Virus record (IMG/VR): IMGVR_UViG_3300020596_000084
Location: 1 to 30,356 of that record
DNA length: 30,356 nt
Origin: a virus
Strand: one strand, 5' to 3'
Shown here: positions 21,557-29,914 of the stretch, piece after piece
How positions within the stretch are numbered: the first letter of the stretch is position 1
Layout of the letters: each line of letters opens with the position of its first letter
The notes under the pieces: model-generated
Told to the model about the DNA's origin: nothing
Databases searched by the model: none
The model's input: only the letters and a program-made list of their open reading frames with translations
Made by a program: the position numbers and the translations under genes

Positions 21557-21912
21557 GCATCTCTTGGCCTACTGCAAATAGCTTCCCCCAAAACGTCAAG
21601 ATTGGCTCCTCGCGCGGCTACAGAGACAACAATGTGAAGCGTACAGCGATGGAATCTGGCCCTGACAAATTGCGTTTGCGTGACAGGACAATTACGAAAA
21701 CCGTGACTGCTACGCTGTCTCTAAACAAAGTACAGACTTTGCAGCTGGAGACGTTTTACGAGTCGGACACTTCTTATGGCACTCTGCCGTTTCAATTCCT
21801 TGATACCGCCAATGATACCACTTACGACTTCAGATTTTTCCAAGCGCCGTCGTATCAGCACTTGGCGGGTGACCGTTGGGAAGCCTCAATGATTTTGGAG
21901 CAAATGCCATGA
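21553..21912 (+). CDS. Tail-tip protein after the tape measure (119 aa)
   Basis: The protein starts SISWPTANSFPQNVKIGSSRGYRDNNVKRTAMESGPDKLRLRD, continues with a strand pair (TKTVTATLSLNKVQTLQLETFYES) and ends FRFFQAPSYQHLAGDRWEASMILEQMP. This matches short proteins in the lambda M position of many siphoviruses: a small beta domain contacting the distal tail. Function is assigned by pattern and position only. Overlaps both neighbours by ATGA. Confidence 0.7.
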   Translation: MSISWPTANSFPQNVKIGSSRGYRDNNVKRTAMESGPDKLRLRDRTITKTVTATLSLNKVQTLQLETFYESDTSYGTLPFQFLDTANDTTYDFRFFQAPSYQHLAGDRWEASMILEQMP

Positions 21913-22394
21913 GCCTGCTATCAGCCCGGGCTAGAGCGGCTGTACTAGCGGCTCAAACAGACGAATGTTTTTTGTTGTTGTTGGAAATTACACACACTAG
22001 CTTATCTGTGCCGCTCAGATACGTAAATTCTGAAACCGACTTGACTAGCAATTCCATTCTTTATAGTGCGCGCGGATTTGAAGTACCGCTTGCTAGCGAA
22101 ACCAGATCCGGCGCACCTTCGCAAGCGCTATTAATAGACAACACAGACGGTGCAGTCGGCTTAGCGCTGCTGCAAATGGCCCCGACAATTAAGCCAAAAG
22201 CGTCACTGAAAGTGGTTCTTGCGTCTACACCCAATACAGTAGAAAGAACAATTTTTGATTTGATTGTCAAAGATGCCATTTTAAAATCTGATGCTGTCGC
22301 TATGACACTCTCTAACGATGACGTTTTGGGCGGCGTGGTGCCTTGTGACATTGTCAGTCCGGCAAGCCATCCAGGCGCATTTGGAGTGCCGTAG
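21909..22394 (+). CDS. Tail-tip protein, DUF1833 family
   Basis: 161 aa from the ATG at 21909 (ATGA overlap). TDECFLLLLEITHTSLSVPLRYVNSETDLTSNSILYSARGFEVPLASE is the DUF1833 start pattern, followed by RTIFDLIVKDAILKSDAVAMTLSNDDVLGGVVPCDIVSPASHPGAF. It occupies the lambda L-like place between the M-like and NlpC/P60 genes. A longer reading from 21876 is less likely because it would run further into the upstream gene. TAG is followed at once by the next ATG. Confidence 0.85.
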   Translation: MSLLSARARAAVLAAQTDECFLLLLEITHTSLSVPLRYVNSETDLTSNSILYSARGFEVPLASETRSGAPSQALLIDNTDGAVGLALLQMAPTIKPKASLKVVLASTPNTVERTIFDLIVKDAILKSDAVAMTLSNDDVLGGVVPCDIVSPASHPGAFGVP

Positions 22395-22730
22395 ATGAAT
22401 AAATTTGCTAAGTATGTTGGCTTGGACTATTCCAGTTTTGAATGCAGTCAATTAGTTCAACTGGTGCTTGACTCCGAATTTGGTGTCATGGTGCCAGATG
22501 ATTTTAACGTAGATTCTACGCAGTGGGATGCAGTCAGAGAGCCAATTGCAGGCGATGTTATTCTTTTCCAGCGCAGTGGTGTTGTTTACCACTGTGGCTT
22601 GATGATCGATGCAGAATTTTTTCTTCACGCCGATTCCGTGAACGGCGCTGTAGCTGAACGTCTGACTAGTGATAATTATTGGAGCTTACACTTCGAAGGT
22701 TTTTATCGCTTCAGGGGGCAGACACTTTGA
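22395..22730 (+). CDS. NlpC/P60 tail-tip peptidoglycan hydrolase, 111 aa
   Basis: Cysteine peptidase that cuts peptide cross-links locally during DNA entry, comparable to the C-terminal half of lambda K. Catalytic Cys17 in FECSQLVQLVL, His66 in VVYHCGLMID, and a polar third residue probably His78 in FFLHADSVNG. A GDVILFQ segment precedes the His, as usual. At 111 aa it is a bare catalytic domain without the JAB-type part found in lambda K. ATG at 22395 directly after TAG; the stop TGA overlaps a TTG start. Confidence 0.9.
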   Translation: MNKFAKYVGLDYSSFECSQLVQLVLDSEFGVMVPDDFNVDSTQWDAVREPIAGDVILFQRSGVVYHCGLMIDAEFFLHADSVNGAVAERLTSDNYWSLHFEGFYRFRGQTL

Positions 22731-25700
22731 TTAGAGTAGTAGCGGTTTTAAATCCTTTTAAAGACGAAATGACTGTCCAGGAATTTGAGGTAGGGACAGC
22801 CGTTCACGCCATTCTTAAGTCGCTAGCAATCCGGCCAGAGTACAAAATAAAAGTTACCGCTAACGGCGAACCTGTGGACACAAATTATGCCACCACCAGC
22901 GGTGATTTAATTAACATCAAAGTTTCGCCGCGGGGCACAAAAGGGGCCGCTGACCCAAATCTTCAGACCAATTACGGCGATCCGCTTGGATATTCGCGAG
23001 AGGCAAGCGTCATTGACTTGAACGGCGGCTACGGCAAACTTCGCCATATCGCTATGAAATCGGCTTTCCAAGGCACTAGCCGCACCGCCCAAAACTCTGA
23101 TCAGCTCTACAATGCGTACACACCGGCGTATGAAGAAAACGCACCAGATCCACCGCTGGAGTCAGTCACTGATTATGGTGGCAAGAAAGACCGGTTGATA
23201 CCATCTTTGCAAGGTGTCAGCAATCGTGACAATAAATTCGGCCGTGTGAATCGGCTATTTTCGCAAAACGGCTACAAGGTTTTTCCTTATTTGGCCGCCA
23301 ATCAATACACTGAATTGCAAGGCTCTGATCAGTGGGTTTTTGCGGTTTTCGAAATTGGCTACGGGCCGCTAGGACTGGGTGATCACCGAATCGGCGGCCG
23401 CCCGATTGCAGAGCTGGTGCCGGAAGTTGCGACAGAAACTCAGTACGGTGGCATTCCCAGTTATACTGATTTGCCGTTCACTTATTACAAAAATGTCAAC
23501 GCTGAAGAAATTTCAAATGAGCCGCTTTTATACAATGTGCCTCTCGTCAAACAGCCGCCGCAAGGGCAGCAGGGCTCATTCGTAGGAATAGATTTTCAGT
23601 ATGACGAAGGTCTTTATGGTGTCGTCAACGGTGGCCTCGTTTTAGCAGAATGCCGCCACACTATCGAGTATCGACAAGCAAATACAGCGAATCCTTGGAT
23701 ACCATTTGCGCAGCACGTCTACGTTAATGCGACTAACTCGACTTGCCGGTCCGCATTTTCATCGCAGCTGCCAGGGCTAGCGCTATGGGAATTTAAAATC
23801 ACACGCAATTCAATCGATGATACACCGGAACATCCTGAAGTTGTTTCAAGCAGCAGTCTTATCAAAGTACGAACGTGGGTACCTGCGAATCCATTTAACC
23901 CGATCAAAGATATTGCTGGTGTAGCAAAACCAATTGCAAGAATCGCGATACAAGCGCACGGTTCGCAAGGCATCCAAGGCACGCTTGACGAATACTCTTG
24001 CGTAGCGTTTTCTTGGCTCAGGCACTGGAATGGCACGGCTTGGTCAGCGCTTGCGATAACAGCGAACTGCGCGGCAGTTGCATTAGAATTACTGACCGGC
24101 ACGTGCAACTATCGACCAGTACCGGACAGTAAACTTGATCTTCCGGCGTGGAAAATTTTTTACGATTTCTGCGAAACAAACTCTTTTCGGTTCGAAGGTG
24201 TCCTAGACGACGATCAGAAATTAGAGGATCGATTAATCGCAGTGTGCGCGATTGGCCGCGCCGTGCCATTTATTAACAGTGAAGGAAAATATTCAGTTCT
24301 TATAGATAAGCCAGTCACTGTGCCGGACCAAGCGTTTTCTATGAGAAACATTATCAAAGATACTTTCTCAGCAAAAGTAAATTTCTTCGACCCCCCGCAC
24401 TACTTAAAAGTGCAATTTATCAATCCGGCAAAAGACTGGAAGCAGGATGAGCGCTTCGTTTACGACGATGGCTACGACGCAGGAAACGCCACCAAATTTG
24501 AAACTATTCCGCTCACCGGTTGTATGGACGCTACGGCAGCATACAAGCACGGCCGGTATCACTTAGCTTCAAACCGGCTCAGGCCGTGGACATACCAGTT
24601 TGATGTCGATGTCGAAAATTTGGTGTGCTCGATTGGCTCACTTATAAAAGTGGTGCATGACGTGCCATTTTTCGGGTTGGGTCAAGCGCGAATAAAAACT
24701 ATTGCCACCACCGGCGGTGGCGATGTTACGGGCTTTACTATTGACTCCCCGCTGACTATGGAAGCGGCCAAAACCTACGGCGTGGTGATTCGTCAAGCTT
24801 CTGCTGCTAGCTCGTTCTACAGCGGCAGTGTTGTCGCTGTAATTGGCGATAGTAATTTGTCGCTGACTCTTTCTACGCCAATTCCAGCCGCCACCACTGT
24901 AAAGCCGATAGCGGGTGATTTGGTGCTATTCGGCCTTGCGAACAATCCAGCAGTTGACTTAATAGTTTTAGCGATTGAACAAAAAAATGATTTTATTGCG
25001 ACTATAACAGCAGTTGACGCAGCGCCTGCAATCTGGCTAGCTGACACTGGTGTCATACCTGTATTCGTATCAAATATTACTCGACCGGCGCCTGGTGCGA
25101 ATACGACTTTAGCTACACCACAAGTCGTTAGCGTGCGCTCAAATATTGACGTACTGGTGCGTGCGCTAGATGGTAGTCTAAACAATAGAATCTTGATTGC
25201 AATGGAACCGCAACCGAGTTTCGTGTCTGATTTTCAATATCAAGTTAAGCGCTCAAGCGCACTTTTTTGGGGACCGCTATACACAGTCAAAGCTAGTTCG
25301 CTGGAAATTTCGATTGAAGGTGTCGAGGATCTCGCTAACTACGATGTTCAGATCAGAAATGCCACCACTTCTAATAGAGTTTCTGACGTCTGGAACACTT
25401 CAATCACAAATTACACAGTGATTGGGAAATCGGAAAAACCGGCAGACGTAACTAGCTTCCGGCGCCGTAACAGCTCGACGATTGTCGAATGGAATTACAC
25501 GGAACCACGCGACCATGCCGGTTTTCAGGTTCGCATGTGCTTGGGCGATAATCGGAACTGGGACCAAGGCACGATTCTAGCAGGGTTGATCACGTCAACT
25601 CAATACGATCTGGGCGGCTTGGCCAAAGGTCTAAAAACGATCATGGTCAAAGCAGTTGACACGACAAATAATTATTCAGTGACTCCGGCATACATTGGTG

Positions 25701-26503
25701 TAGGGTTTGGCGATGTCGAAATTCAAAATGTAATTATAACGGACACCGCCGAACCACTTTGGACAGATTGGACGATAACAAACGGCACCATATCTGGTGG
25801 CGAGGTAGTTGCTGACAGTGACGGCTCATTGCTTTGGGGACCAGCCGATGTGCTGTACTGGGGCCAAGACACGGCGTTGTACTGGGGTGATAGCTACCTT
25901 GAGCTGACGATATCGCGTGACTACACACCGCCGACTACTGAAATCAAACCGTTCCGAATTTTGCTGGATGAAACAATTATAGCTAGCGGCTGGAGAGTGG
26001 AATATTCCGTCACTGGTGGTGGCTTGTATTGGGGTGATAATGCCACTACGGACACCGAATTATACTGGAACACTGCCACCGGCAGTGGCTCATACTGGCT
26101 CGATCCAGTGTCCGAGCGCCTGCCCATGCCGACTGACGGGCTAGAAGGCGAGTGGCAAAAATATACATTTTATATCGTTGGGTTTGGCGGCTTAGTGCAA
26201 GCGCGCATTTCACACGCTGCTTTAATTCGTGATGTTCCTGATTTGATTTTTGATGTTTCTGATTTTGTTATTACAGCACCAAATGCGGCATCTGGTGCGA
26301 GGCTGGATTTGACCGGCTTGCCGCGCCCGTATAGAGAAATAACAAACGTGCAACTGACTCTAGAATCGGACACTGTGCTGTATCCAAACGCAGTTAGAGC
26401 AGACCGACTAGATAAACTGTCGACCGGACCGCTAGTAAAAATATTTGACTCGACAGGAACTGGAACGACCGGTAGACTGGATGCAACAATAAAAGGTTAT
26501 TGA
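22727..26503 (+). CDS. Tail-tip host-specificity protein, lambda J-like, about 1,258 aa
   Basis: Central tip protein that contacts the receptor. I place the start at the TTG at 22727 (TTGA overlap), because AGGGGG lies at the right distance and the protein then begins IRVVAVLNPFKDEMTVQEF. A reading from 22679 would overlap the upstream gene by 52 bp. N-terminal residues 1-70 look like a ubiquitin-like domain seen in tip proteins (VQEFEVGTAVHAILKSLAI ... DLINIKVSPRG). Then come long beta-rich J-type regions (SDQWVFAVFEIGYGPLGLG, NIIKDTFSAKVNFFDP) and a fibronectin-III-like segment near 900-1000 (KPADVTSFRRRNSSTIVEWNY). A run of LYWG motifs follows at about 1035-1125. Its stop precedes the fibre gene by one base. 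Confidence 0.88.
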   Translation: MIRVVAVLNPFKDEMTVQEFEVGTAVHAILKSLAIRPEYKIKVTANGEPVDTNYATTSGDLINIKVSPRGTKGAADPNLQTNYGDPLGYSREASVIDLNGGYGKLRHIAMKSAFQGTSRTAQNSDQLYNAYTPAYEENAPDPPLESVTDYGGKKDRLIPSLQGVSNRDNKFGRVNRLFSQNGYKVFPYLAANQYTELQGSDQWVFAVFEIGYGPLGLGDHRIGGRPIAELVPEVATETQYGGIPSYTDLPFTYYKNVNAEEISNEPLLYNVPLVKQPPQGQQGSFVGIDFQYDEGLYGVVNGGLVLAECRHTIEYRQANTANPWIPFAQHVYVNATNSTCRSAFSSQLPGLALWEFKITRNSIDDTPEHPEVVSSSSLIKVRTWVPANPFNPIKDIAGVAKPIARIAIQAHGSQGIQGTLDEYSCVAFSWLRHWNGTAWSALAITANCAAVALELLTGTCNYRPVPDSKLDLPAWKIFYDFCETNSFRFEGVLDDDQKLEDRLIAVCAIGRAVPFINSEGKYSVLIDKPVTVPDQAFSMRNIIKDTFSAKVNFFDPPHYLKVQFINPAKDWKQDERFVYDDGYDAGNATKFETIPLTGCMDATAAYKHGRYHLASNRLRPWTYQFDVDVENLVCSIGSLIKVVHDVPFFGLGQARIKTIATTGGGDVTGFTIDSPLTMEAAKTYGVVIRQASAASSFYSGSVVAVIGDSNLSLTLSTPIPAATTVKPIAGDLVLFGLANNPAVDLIVLAIEQKNDFIATITAVDAAPAIWLADTGVIPVFVSNITRPAPGANTTLATPQVVSVRSNIDVLVRALDGSLNNRILIAMEPQPSFVSDFQYQVKRSSALFWGPLYTVKASSLEISIEGVEDLANYDVQIRNATTSNRVSDVWNTSITNYTVIGKSEKPADVTSFRRRNSSTIVEWNYTEPRDHAGFQVRMCLGDNRNWDQGTILAGLITSTQYDLGGLAKGLKTIMVKAVDTTNNYSVTPAYIGVGFGDVEIQNVIITDTAEPLWTDWTITNGTISGGEVVADSDGSLLWGPADVLYWGQDTALYWGDSYLELTISRDYTPPTTEIKPFRILLDETIIASGWRVEYSVTGGGLYWGDNATTDTELYWNTATGSGSYWLDPVSERLPMPTDGLEGEWQKYTFYIVGFGGLVQARISHAALIRDVPDLIFDVSDFVITAPNAASGARLDLTGLPRPYREITNVQLTLESDTVLYPNAVRADRLDKLSTGPLVKIFDSTGTGTTGRLDATIKGY

Positions 26504-26504
26504 A

Positions 26505-28262
26505 ATGACATTGAACGCAGCAGCAAATTATATTTCCAATTCAAGCCGCACAAATCCAGAAGGGAAAGTATGGCAAGAATCGATAGTATCAAGAATAAAA
26601 GAACTGCCTGGTGGCGGGCCGGAAACGGCTAAGACACTAGCGAGTGACTCGTTTGCGGCGCAAGACAACGCGCAAATTTACGTAGTTGGTACCGAATCTG
26701 CTGTCGCTCTTGACGATTTGAAAACAATCACTGTGCCTGCAACGGTCGAAGATGGCTATATTTGCAGGATACGGCTGGCGAATAACGCTCAACAAATTAC
26801 AGTCTGGGAGTCAGTCAGCGGTGACGGTCACATCAAGACGAAAACGGCACCTACGGCCAATACCGCTAGCTTCCGTCTTAAAAACACACGGCAGTTTCTT
26901 GATCTCAAACTAATTCGTGTCGGTGTAAATTATTCTTGGGACGAAATTACTCGCGATGAAACCCTGAGAGTAGAGTCTATGCCAGGCGGCAAAGCTATTG
27001 CTACTCTGACTATTGCGACAAACGCAGCGGCGCCGCTACAGTCGCTTAACAAGTTAATAGTTAGCAGCGGCGCCGCTGACACGCTGAATTTATTGACTCA
27101 GACAGCGCAAAATATTGACGTACAAGAAGTTACTTTGATACCGAATAATGCGGCACACGTCTACACAATCACACACGCGAGTGGTGGCGGCGCCGCAAAC
27201 TCGATGGCCATGTCCGATAGCGCGAATTATTCACTTACCGGCAATAAATGGATTAAGTTTACGAAGACTGGCACCACTTGGGCAGAGATTGCTCGGGGTA
27301 TAAATCTTCAGCTGCCAGTGTCGACTGGTTCGACTGGCTTCTTAGTGCCGGACGGCTCGGGTGGCTGGTCTCAAGGCTCCGTGTCGCCGTCTACATTTGG
27401 TGGCACTGGTCGGCGTACTTGCCCAACTACCGGCACCTTAACTGGTGATTACGAACACACTGGGAACTGGACAACGACCGGCGCTATTGTCGCTATAAAT
27501 TTCAGATTGAAATGCTCCGGTGATATTTCAATTCAGCACAATATCATCGCTAGCACTGAGCTTCTGGGCGGCAAAGTCGGCCCAGTTGCTGCTACTCACA
27601 ATCAAGGATTGATAGGTTCCGGTCTCGGTGGTGGCGGCGGTTCTGGTTATGTAAACGGCGGTGGCGGCGCTGGCCATGGCGGCGTCGGCGGGAATGGCGC
27701 TAAATTTGACGGAACCAGTAGCGTTATGGGGCTTGGCGGGACGACGTACAGCGTCGCTAATCAATTATGCGGCTCTGGTGGTGGCGGCGCTTGCTTGTGG
27801 ACCTCAGGCGGTGGAACTGGCGGCGCTGGCGGCGGTGGCATCTACATCGAGGCTACCGGGTTAATTACGATCGGTAGTTCTGTAACTATCAGCGCACTTG
27901 GTGCCGCTGGCGGCAACGGCACTGGCGGCTCCGATGGTGGCGGCGGCGGTGGCTCTGGCGGCGGAATTGACATGCGGTGCGATGGTGCGTGGACCCTTGG
28001 ATCAGGCTGTACAATATCAGTGGCTGGTGGCTCTGGCGGCAATGGCTGGACCACCGGCAACAGCGCCGGTGGTGGCGGTGGTGGTGGCGGACGGGTCTGG
28101 GTGCGCGCAGGAGGCACAGCAACAACTTCGGGGACGGTGACGGTGTCGGGTGGCGGCGCTGGAACGTCCAACGGTGTGGTATCGGTGGCGGCGGTGGCTG
28201 GTTCTTCCGGTGTCACCGATATTGTCGGCGGTGCAACTTATCCAGCAAGAACTGTGTGGTAA
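26505..28262 (+). CDS. Glycine-rich tail fibre / adhesin, 585 aa
   Basis: ATG at 26505, one base after the J-like stop, with AAGG upstream. Residues 1-370 are beta-rich with repeated strand patterns. From about 374 to the end the protein is dominated by Gly runs separated by short hydrophobic strands (GLGGGGGSGYVNGG, GGTGGAGGGGIYIEA, SDGGGGGGSGGGIDM, AGGGGGGGGRVWV). Such polyglycine-rich segments are known from phage adhesins such as the gp38 of T2/S16-type phages, where they form a polyglycine II helical bundle that carries receptor-binding loops. Placement behind the J-like gene supports a receptor-binding role. DNA here is rich in GGTGGCGG repeats, which may promote variation. Confidence 0.75.
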   Translation: MTLNAAANYISNSSRTNPEGKVWQESIVSRIKELPGGGPETAKTLASDSFAAQDNAQIYVVGTESAVALDDLKTITVPATVEDGYICRIRLANNAQQITVWESVSGDGHIKTKTAPTANTASFRLKNTRQFLDLKLIRVGVNYSWDEITRDETLRVESMPGGKAIATLTIATNAAAPLQSLNKLIVSSGAADTLNLLTQTAQNIDVQEVTLIPNNAAHVYTITHASGGGAANSMAMSDSANYSLTGNKWIKFTKTGTTWAEIARGINLQLPVSTGSTGFLVPDGSGGWSQGSVSPSTFGGTGRRTCPTTGTLTGDYEHTGNWTTTGAIVAINFRLKCSGDISIQHNIIASTELLGGKVGPVAATHNQGLIGSGLGGGGGSGYVNGGGGAGHGGVGGNGAKFDGTSSVMGLGGTTYSVANQLCGSGGGGACLWTSGGGTGGAGGGGIYIEATGLITIGSSVTISALGAAGGNGTGGSDGGGGGGSGGGIDMRCDGAWTLGSGCTISVAGGSGGNGWTTGNSAGGGGGGGGRVWVRAGGTATTSGTVTVSGGGAGTSNGVVSVAAVAGSSGVTDIVGGATYPARTVW

Positions 28263-28265
28263 ACA

Positions 28266-28679
28266 ATGAAAACCTATATTATTTTTCGCAACGGTGCGAC
28301 AAAATCAAACGAAGTCGCTTATTCCGATGACTTGCGGATATCGGCCCCTGATGTCGCTGTCGAGTGGTCGCCTGGCGGTGACAGCGTAGCTGAAAACTAC
28401 ACGCGCAACGGGAAAGCTCTAACGTATACGCCACCAATGGCGCCACCACCGGTACCTGATCTTTTGAAGTTCAATCAGATGTTCAGCTATGCCACTTTAA
28501 TTGAGCGCATTTTCGACAGTGAGCAATACTTGCTTTCGCAAATGGCTCAGAATATCCCAGAAGAGTCAATCCGTAACGCCTGGCTCAGAGAGGCAATCAT
28601 GACGGGCACACGAGAGCAGCAAGCCGCTCTCGTCAATATCGCTATTGCGTGCAACGTCCCACTGCCAGCACCAGAATAA
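28266..28679 (+). CDS. Hypothetical protein, possibly fibre-associated (137 aa)
   Basis: Starts three bases after the fibre stop, with only a weak ribosome site, so probably coupled. MKTYIIFRNGATKSNEVAYSDDLRISAPDVAVEWSPGGDSVAENYTRNGKALTYTPP looks like a small beta N-terminal domain, followed by a Pro-rich linker (MAPPPVPD) and a helical C-terminal half (LIERIFDSEQYLLSQMAQNIPEESIRNAWLREAIMTG). Its place fits a fibre assembly or tail-tip accessory protein. No family recognised. Confidence 0.65.
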   Translation: MKTYIIFRNGATKSNEVAYSDDLRISAPDVAVEWSPGGDSVAENYTRNGKALTYTPPMAPPPVPDLLKFNQMFSYATLIERIFDSEQYLLSQMAQNIPEESIRNAWLREAIMTGTREQQAALVNIAIACNVPLPAPE

Positions 28680-28684
28680 TTTTG

Positions 28685-28698
28685 CACCACCTGTGGTG
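28685..28698. repeat. CACCACNNGTGGTG palindrome, non-coding copy
   Basis: CACCAC CT GTGGTG six bases after the stop of the 137-aa gene. As it lies outside any gene, the motif cannot be a by-product of protein sequence only. Confidence 0.85.
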
Positions 28699-28745
28699 TG
28701 CCCTTACCGCGCCCGTAAATTACAACAACAAAAAAGGAAAATAAC

Positions 28746-29015
28746 ATGTCACTATTCGATCTTGGTAAAAACGCAGTTGCCGCGCAAATTGGCAAAGAAA
28801 TTATCAAAAAAATTCACGAAATAAACCCGGCTGAAATTATGGCTTTGTTAATCAAAGAGGCTCACGCTCTGAATGACGAGCTAGCCGAAGACGGTGACGG
28901 TGACGGTATCGCTGATAGCGTCAATATAAAAAATCATTTGGAAGTCGCAGTAAAAGAATTTTCTGCCGCAGTCAAATTACTTGAAGCTGCCCAAAAAAGA
29001 CAAGCCGGATCATAA
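28746..29015 (+). CDS. Small protein with EF-hand-like DGDGDG loop (89 aa)
   Basis: ATG at 28746 with AAGGAAAA. Predicted mostly helical: helix, MALLIKEAHALNDELA, then EDGDGDGIADSVNIKNHLEVAVKE, another helix. The DGDGDGIADS segment has acidic residues at positions 1, 3, 5 and 9 of a calcium-binding loop of EF-hand or dockerin type, flanked by helices. Calcium binding is plausible but only one loop exists, so it might dimerise. Located between the fibre genes and the lysis genes; role unknown. Confidence 0.75.
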   Translation: MSLFDLGKNAVAAQIGKEIIKKIHEINPAEIMALLIKEAHALNDELAEDGDGDGIADSVNIKNHLEVAVKEFSAAVKLLEAAQKRQAGS

Positions 29016-29026
29016 GGAATGCTGGT

Positions 29027-29152
29027 ATGAGATTGACACTCGAAAATTTAAAAGAACCCGTTAAGCAAACGCCAATTCCGTTGGCACTACTGATGGTGCT
29101 TGTGATGACCCTGGCTTACGGCGCTGTCTTGGTCACTCTTAGACTCCCTTAA
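29027..29152 (+). CDS. 41-aa single-pass membrane protein, holin-like candidate
   Basis: ATG at 29027 with AAGGA upstream, 11 bases after the previous stop. The product begins MRLTLENLKEPVKQTPIP, followed by one hydrophobic stretch (LALLMVLVMTLAYGAVLVTL) and a short RLP end, so it is a small membrane protein with a charged cytoplasmic N-terminus. It lies just upstream of another membrane protein and the lysozyme, as expected of a small holin or antiholin, but size alone does not prove that. Confidence 0.65.
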   Translation: MRLTLENLKEPVKQTPIPLALLMVLVMTLAYGAVLVTLRLP

Positions 29153-29167
29153 AAAAACTGGTGGCAC

Positions 29168-29611
29168 ATGCTCAGGTATCTATTGACGATAGCGGGGATG
29201 GTGGTAGCGGCCTGCCTTGTGCTGCTGTTTGCCATGGTCGGCTTGAATGCGTGGGCTTGTGTCACTGGAACTTTTGCGTATCCGATACCGGAAAGTATTG
29301 TGGCTCTAATAACTAGTGTTTTTTTTGCTGCTACTACTATCTTGACGCTGTCCGGTATTCTTTCAATCCGAGCGGAAAAAATTGAACACAGGAGAGAAAA
29401 ACAGTTTGAAGCAGAAAGGACACCTACTGTCCGCCCTGGCACTTACTTCGTGACACCGGAAGAAAAGCCAAGGTACGAAAAAGCTGCTGAACTAATCGCA
29501 GAAGCTGAAATTATCTCGGACAGCTCACTTGTCTTGACACCACTTTTAGCAGCAAAAGTGGATACGATTAACGACTTGCTCGATGACATTTACCCACTCC
29601 CGGAAGGATAA
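29168..29611 (+). CDS. Two-pass membrane protein of the lysis region (147 aa)
   Basis: Two membrane segments (YLLTIAGMVVAACLVLLFAMVGL and PESIVALITSVFFAATTILTLSGIL) followed by about 75 charged residues (EKIEHRREKQFEAERTPTVRPGTYF...) and an acidic end. Topology and neighbourhood fit a holin or a lysis accessory protein, though the soluble C-terminal tail is long for a holin. The ribosome site is weak (GGTGG). The stop TAA is one base before the next ATG. Confidence 0.7.
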   Translation: MLRYLLTIAGMVVAACLVLLFAMVGLNAWACVTGTFAYPIPESIVALITSVFFAATTILTLSGILSIRAEKIEHRREKQFEAERTPTVRPGTYFVTPEEKPRYEKAAELIAEAEIISDSSLVLTPLLAAKVDTINDLLDDIYPLPEG

Positions 29612-29612
29612 A

Positions 29613-29912
29613 ATGAAAAAAAATATTGTGATACTCTCAGTGGTGGCATTGCTTTTTTTGAGCTCAAATTTACCGGCCGGGGCAAATGCAGTGACAAGAA
29701 GGGCTCTGACCCTGCTTAGAACACCAGTTAAAGTCATCAAGGGTTTTGGCCTAATTGTCGTTATTGCGGCATCAATGATTGATGCCAAAATTGACGAAGT
29801 TATTGAGACAGAGCTAGTAAATGAAATGGTAAAAGAAATGAAAGAGCTGCATAAAAAACTGCCACCACCAGTGGTGCCTGACTCCGAAGATGTCGAATTG
29901 GAAAAGGTATAA
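29613..29912 (+). CDS. Exported small protein with Sec signal peptide (99 aa)
   Basis: I chose the ATG at 29613 because GGAAGG lies before it and it yields a clean signal peptide, MKKNIVILSVVALLFLSSNL, with likely cleavage after PAGANA. The mature part begins VTRRALTLLRTPVKVIKGFG, has a second hydrophobic stretch (LIVVIAASMIDA), then an acidic helical tail with KLPPPVVPDSEDVELEKV. No lipobox, so it is not an Rz1-type outer spanin. The second hydrophobic stretch may anchor it. It precedes the lysozyme and is probably part of lysis, function unknown. Contains one exact CACCACNNGTGGTG copy. Confidence 0.75.
   Translation: MKKNIVILSVVALLFLSSNLPAGANAVTRRALTLLRTPVKVIKGFGLIVVIAASMIDAKIDEVIETELVNEMVKEMKELHKKLPPPVVPDSEDVELEKV
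29863..29876. repeat. CACCACNNGTGGTG palindrome
   Basis: CACCAC CA GTGGTG, in frame as P-P-V-V in the exported protein, the same frame as the copies at 2174 and 14523. Confidence 0.8.
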
Positions 29913-29914
29913 TT

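Noticed and set aside
22574-22597. Inverted repeat CAGTGGT/ACCACTG inside the NlpC/P60 gene
   Set aside because: Seven-base arms around an eight-base loop in coding sequence that encodes the conserved VVYHCG block; protein constraint is enough to explain it.
22679-22726. Upstream extension of the J-like protein
   Set aside because: It would overlap the NlpC/P60 gene by 52 bp without ribosome site, while the TTG at 22727 has AGGGGG and the usual 4-base overlap.
27842-28216. Proline-rich antisense frame in the fibre gene
   Set aside because: It is the mirror image of the Gly codon runs and has no ribosome site.
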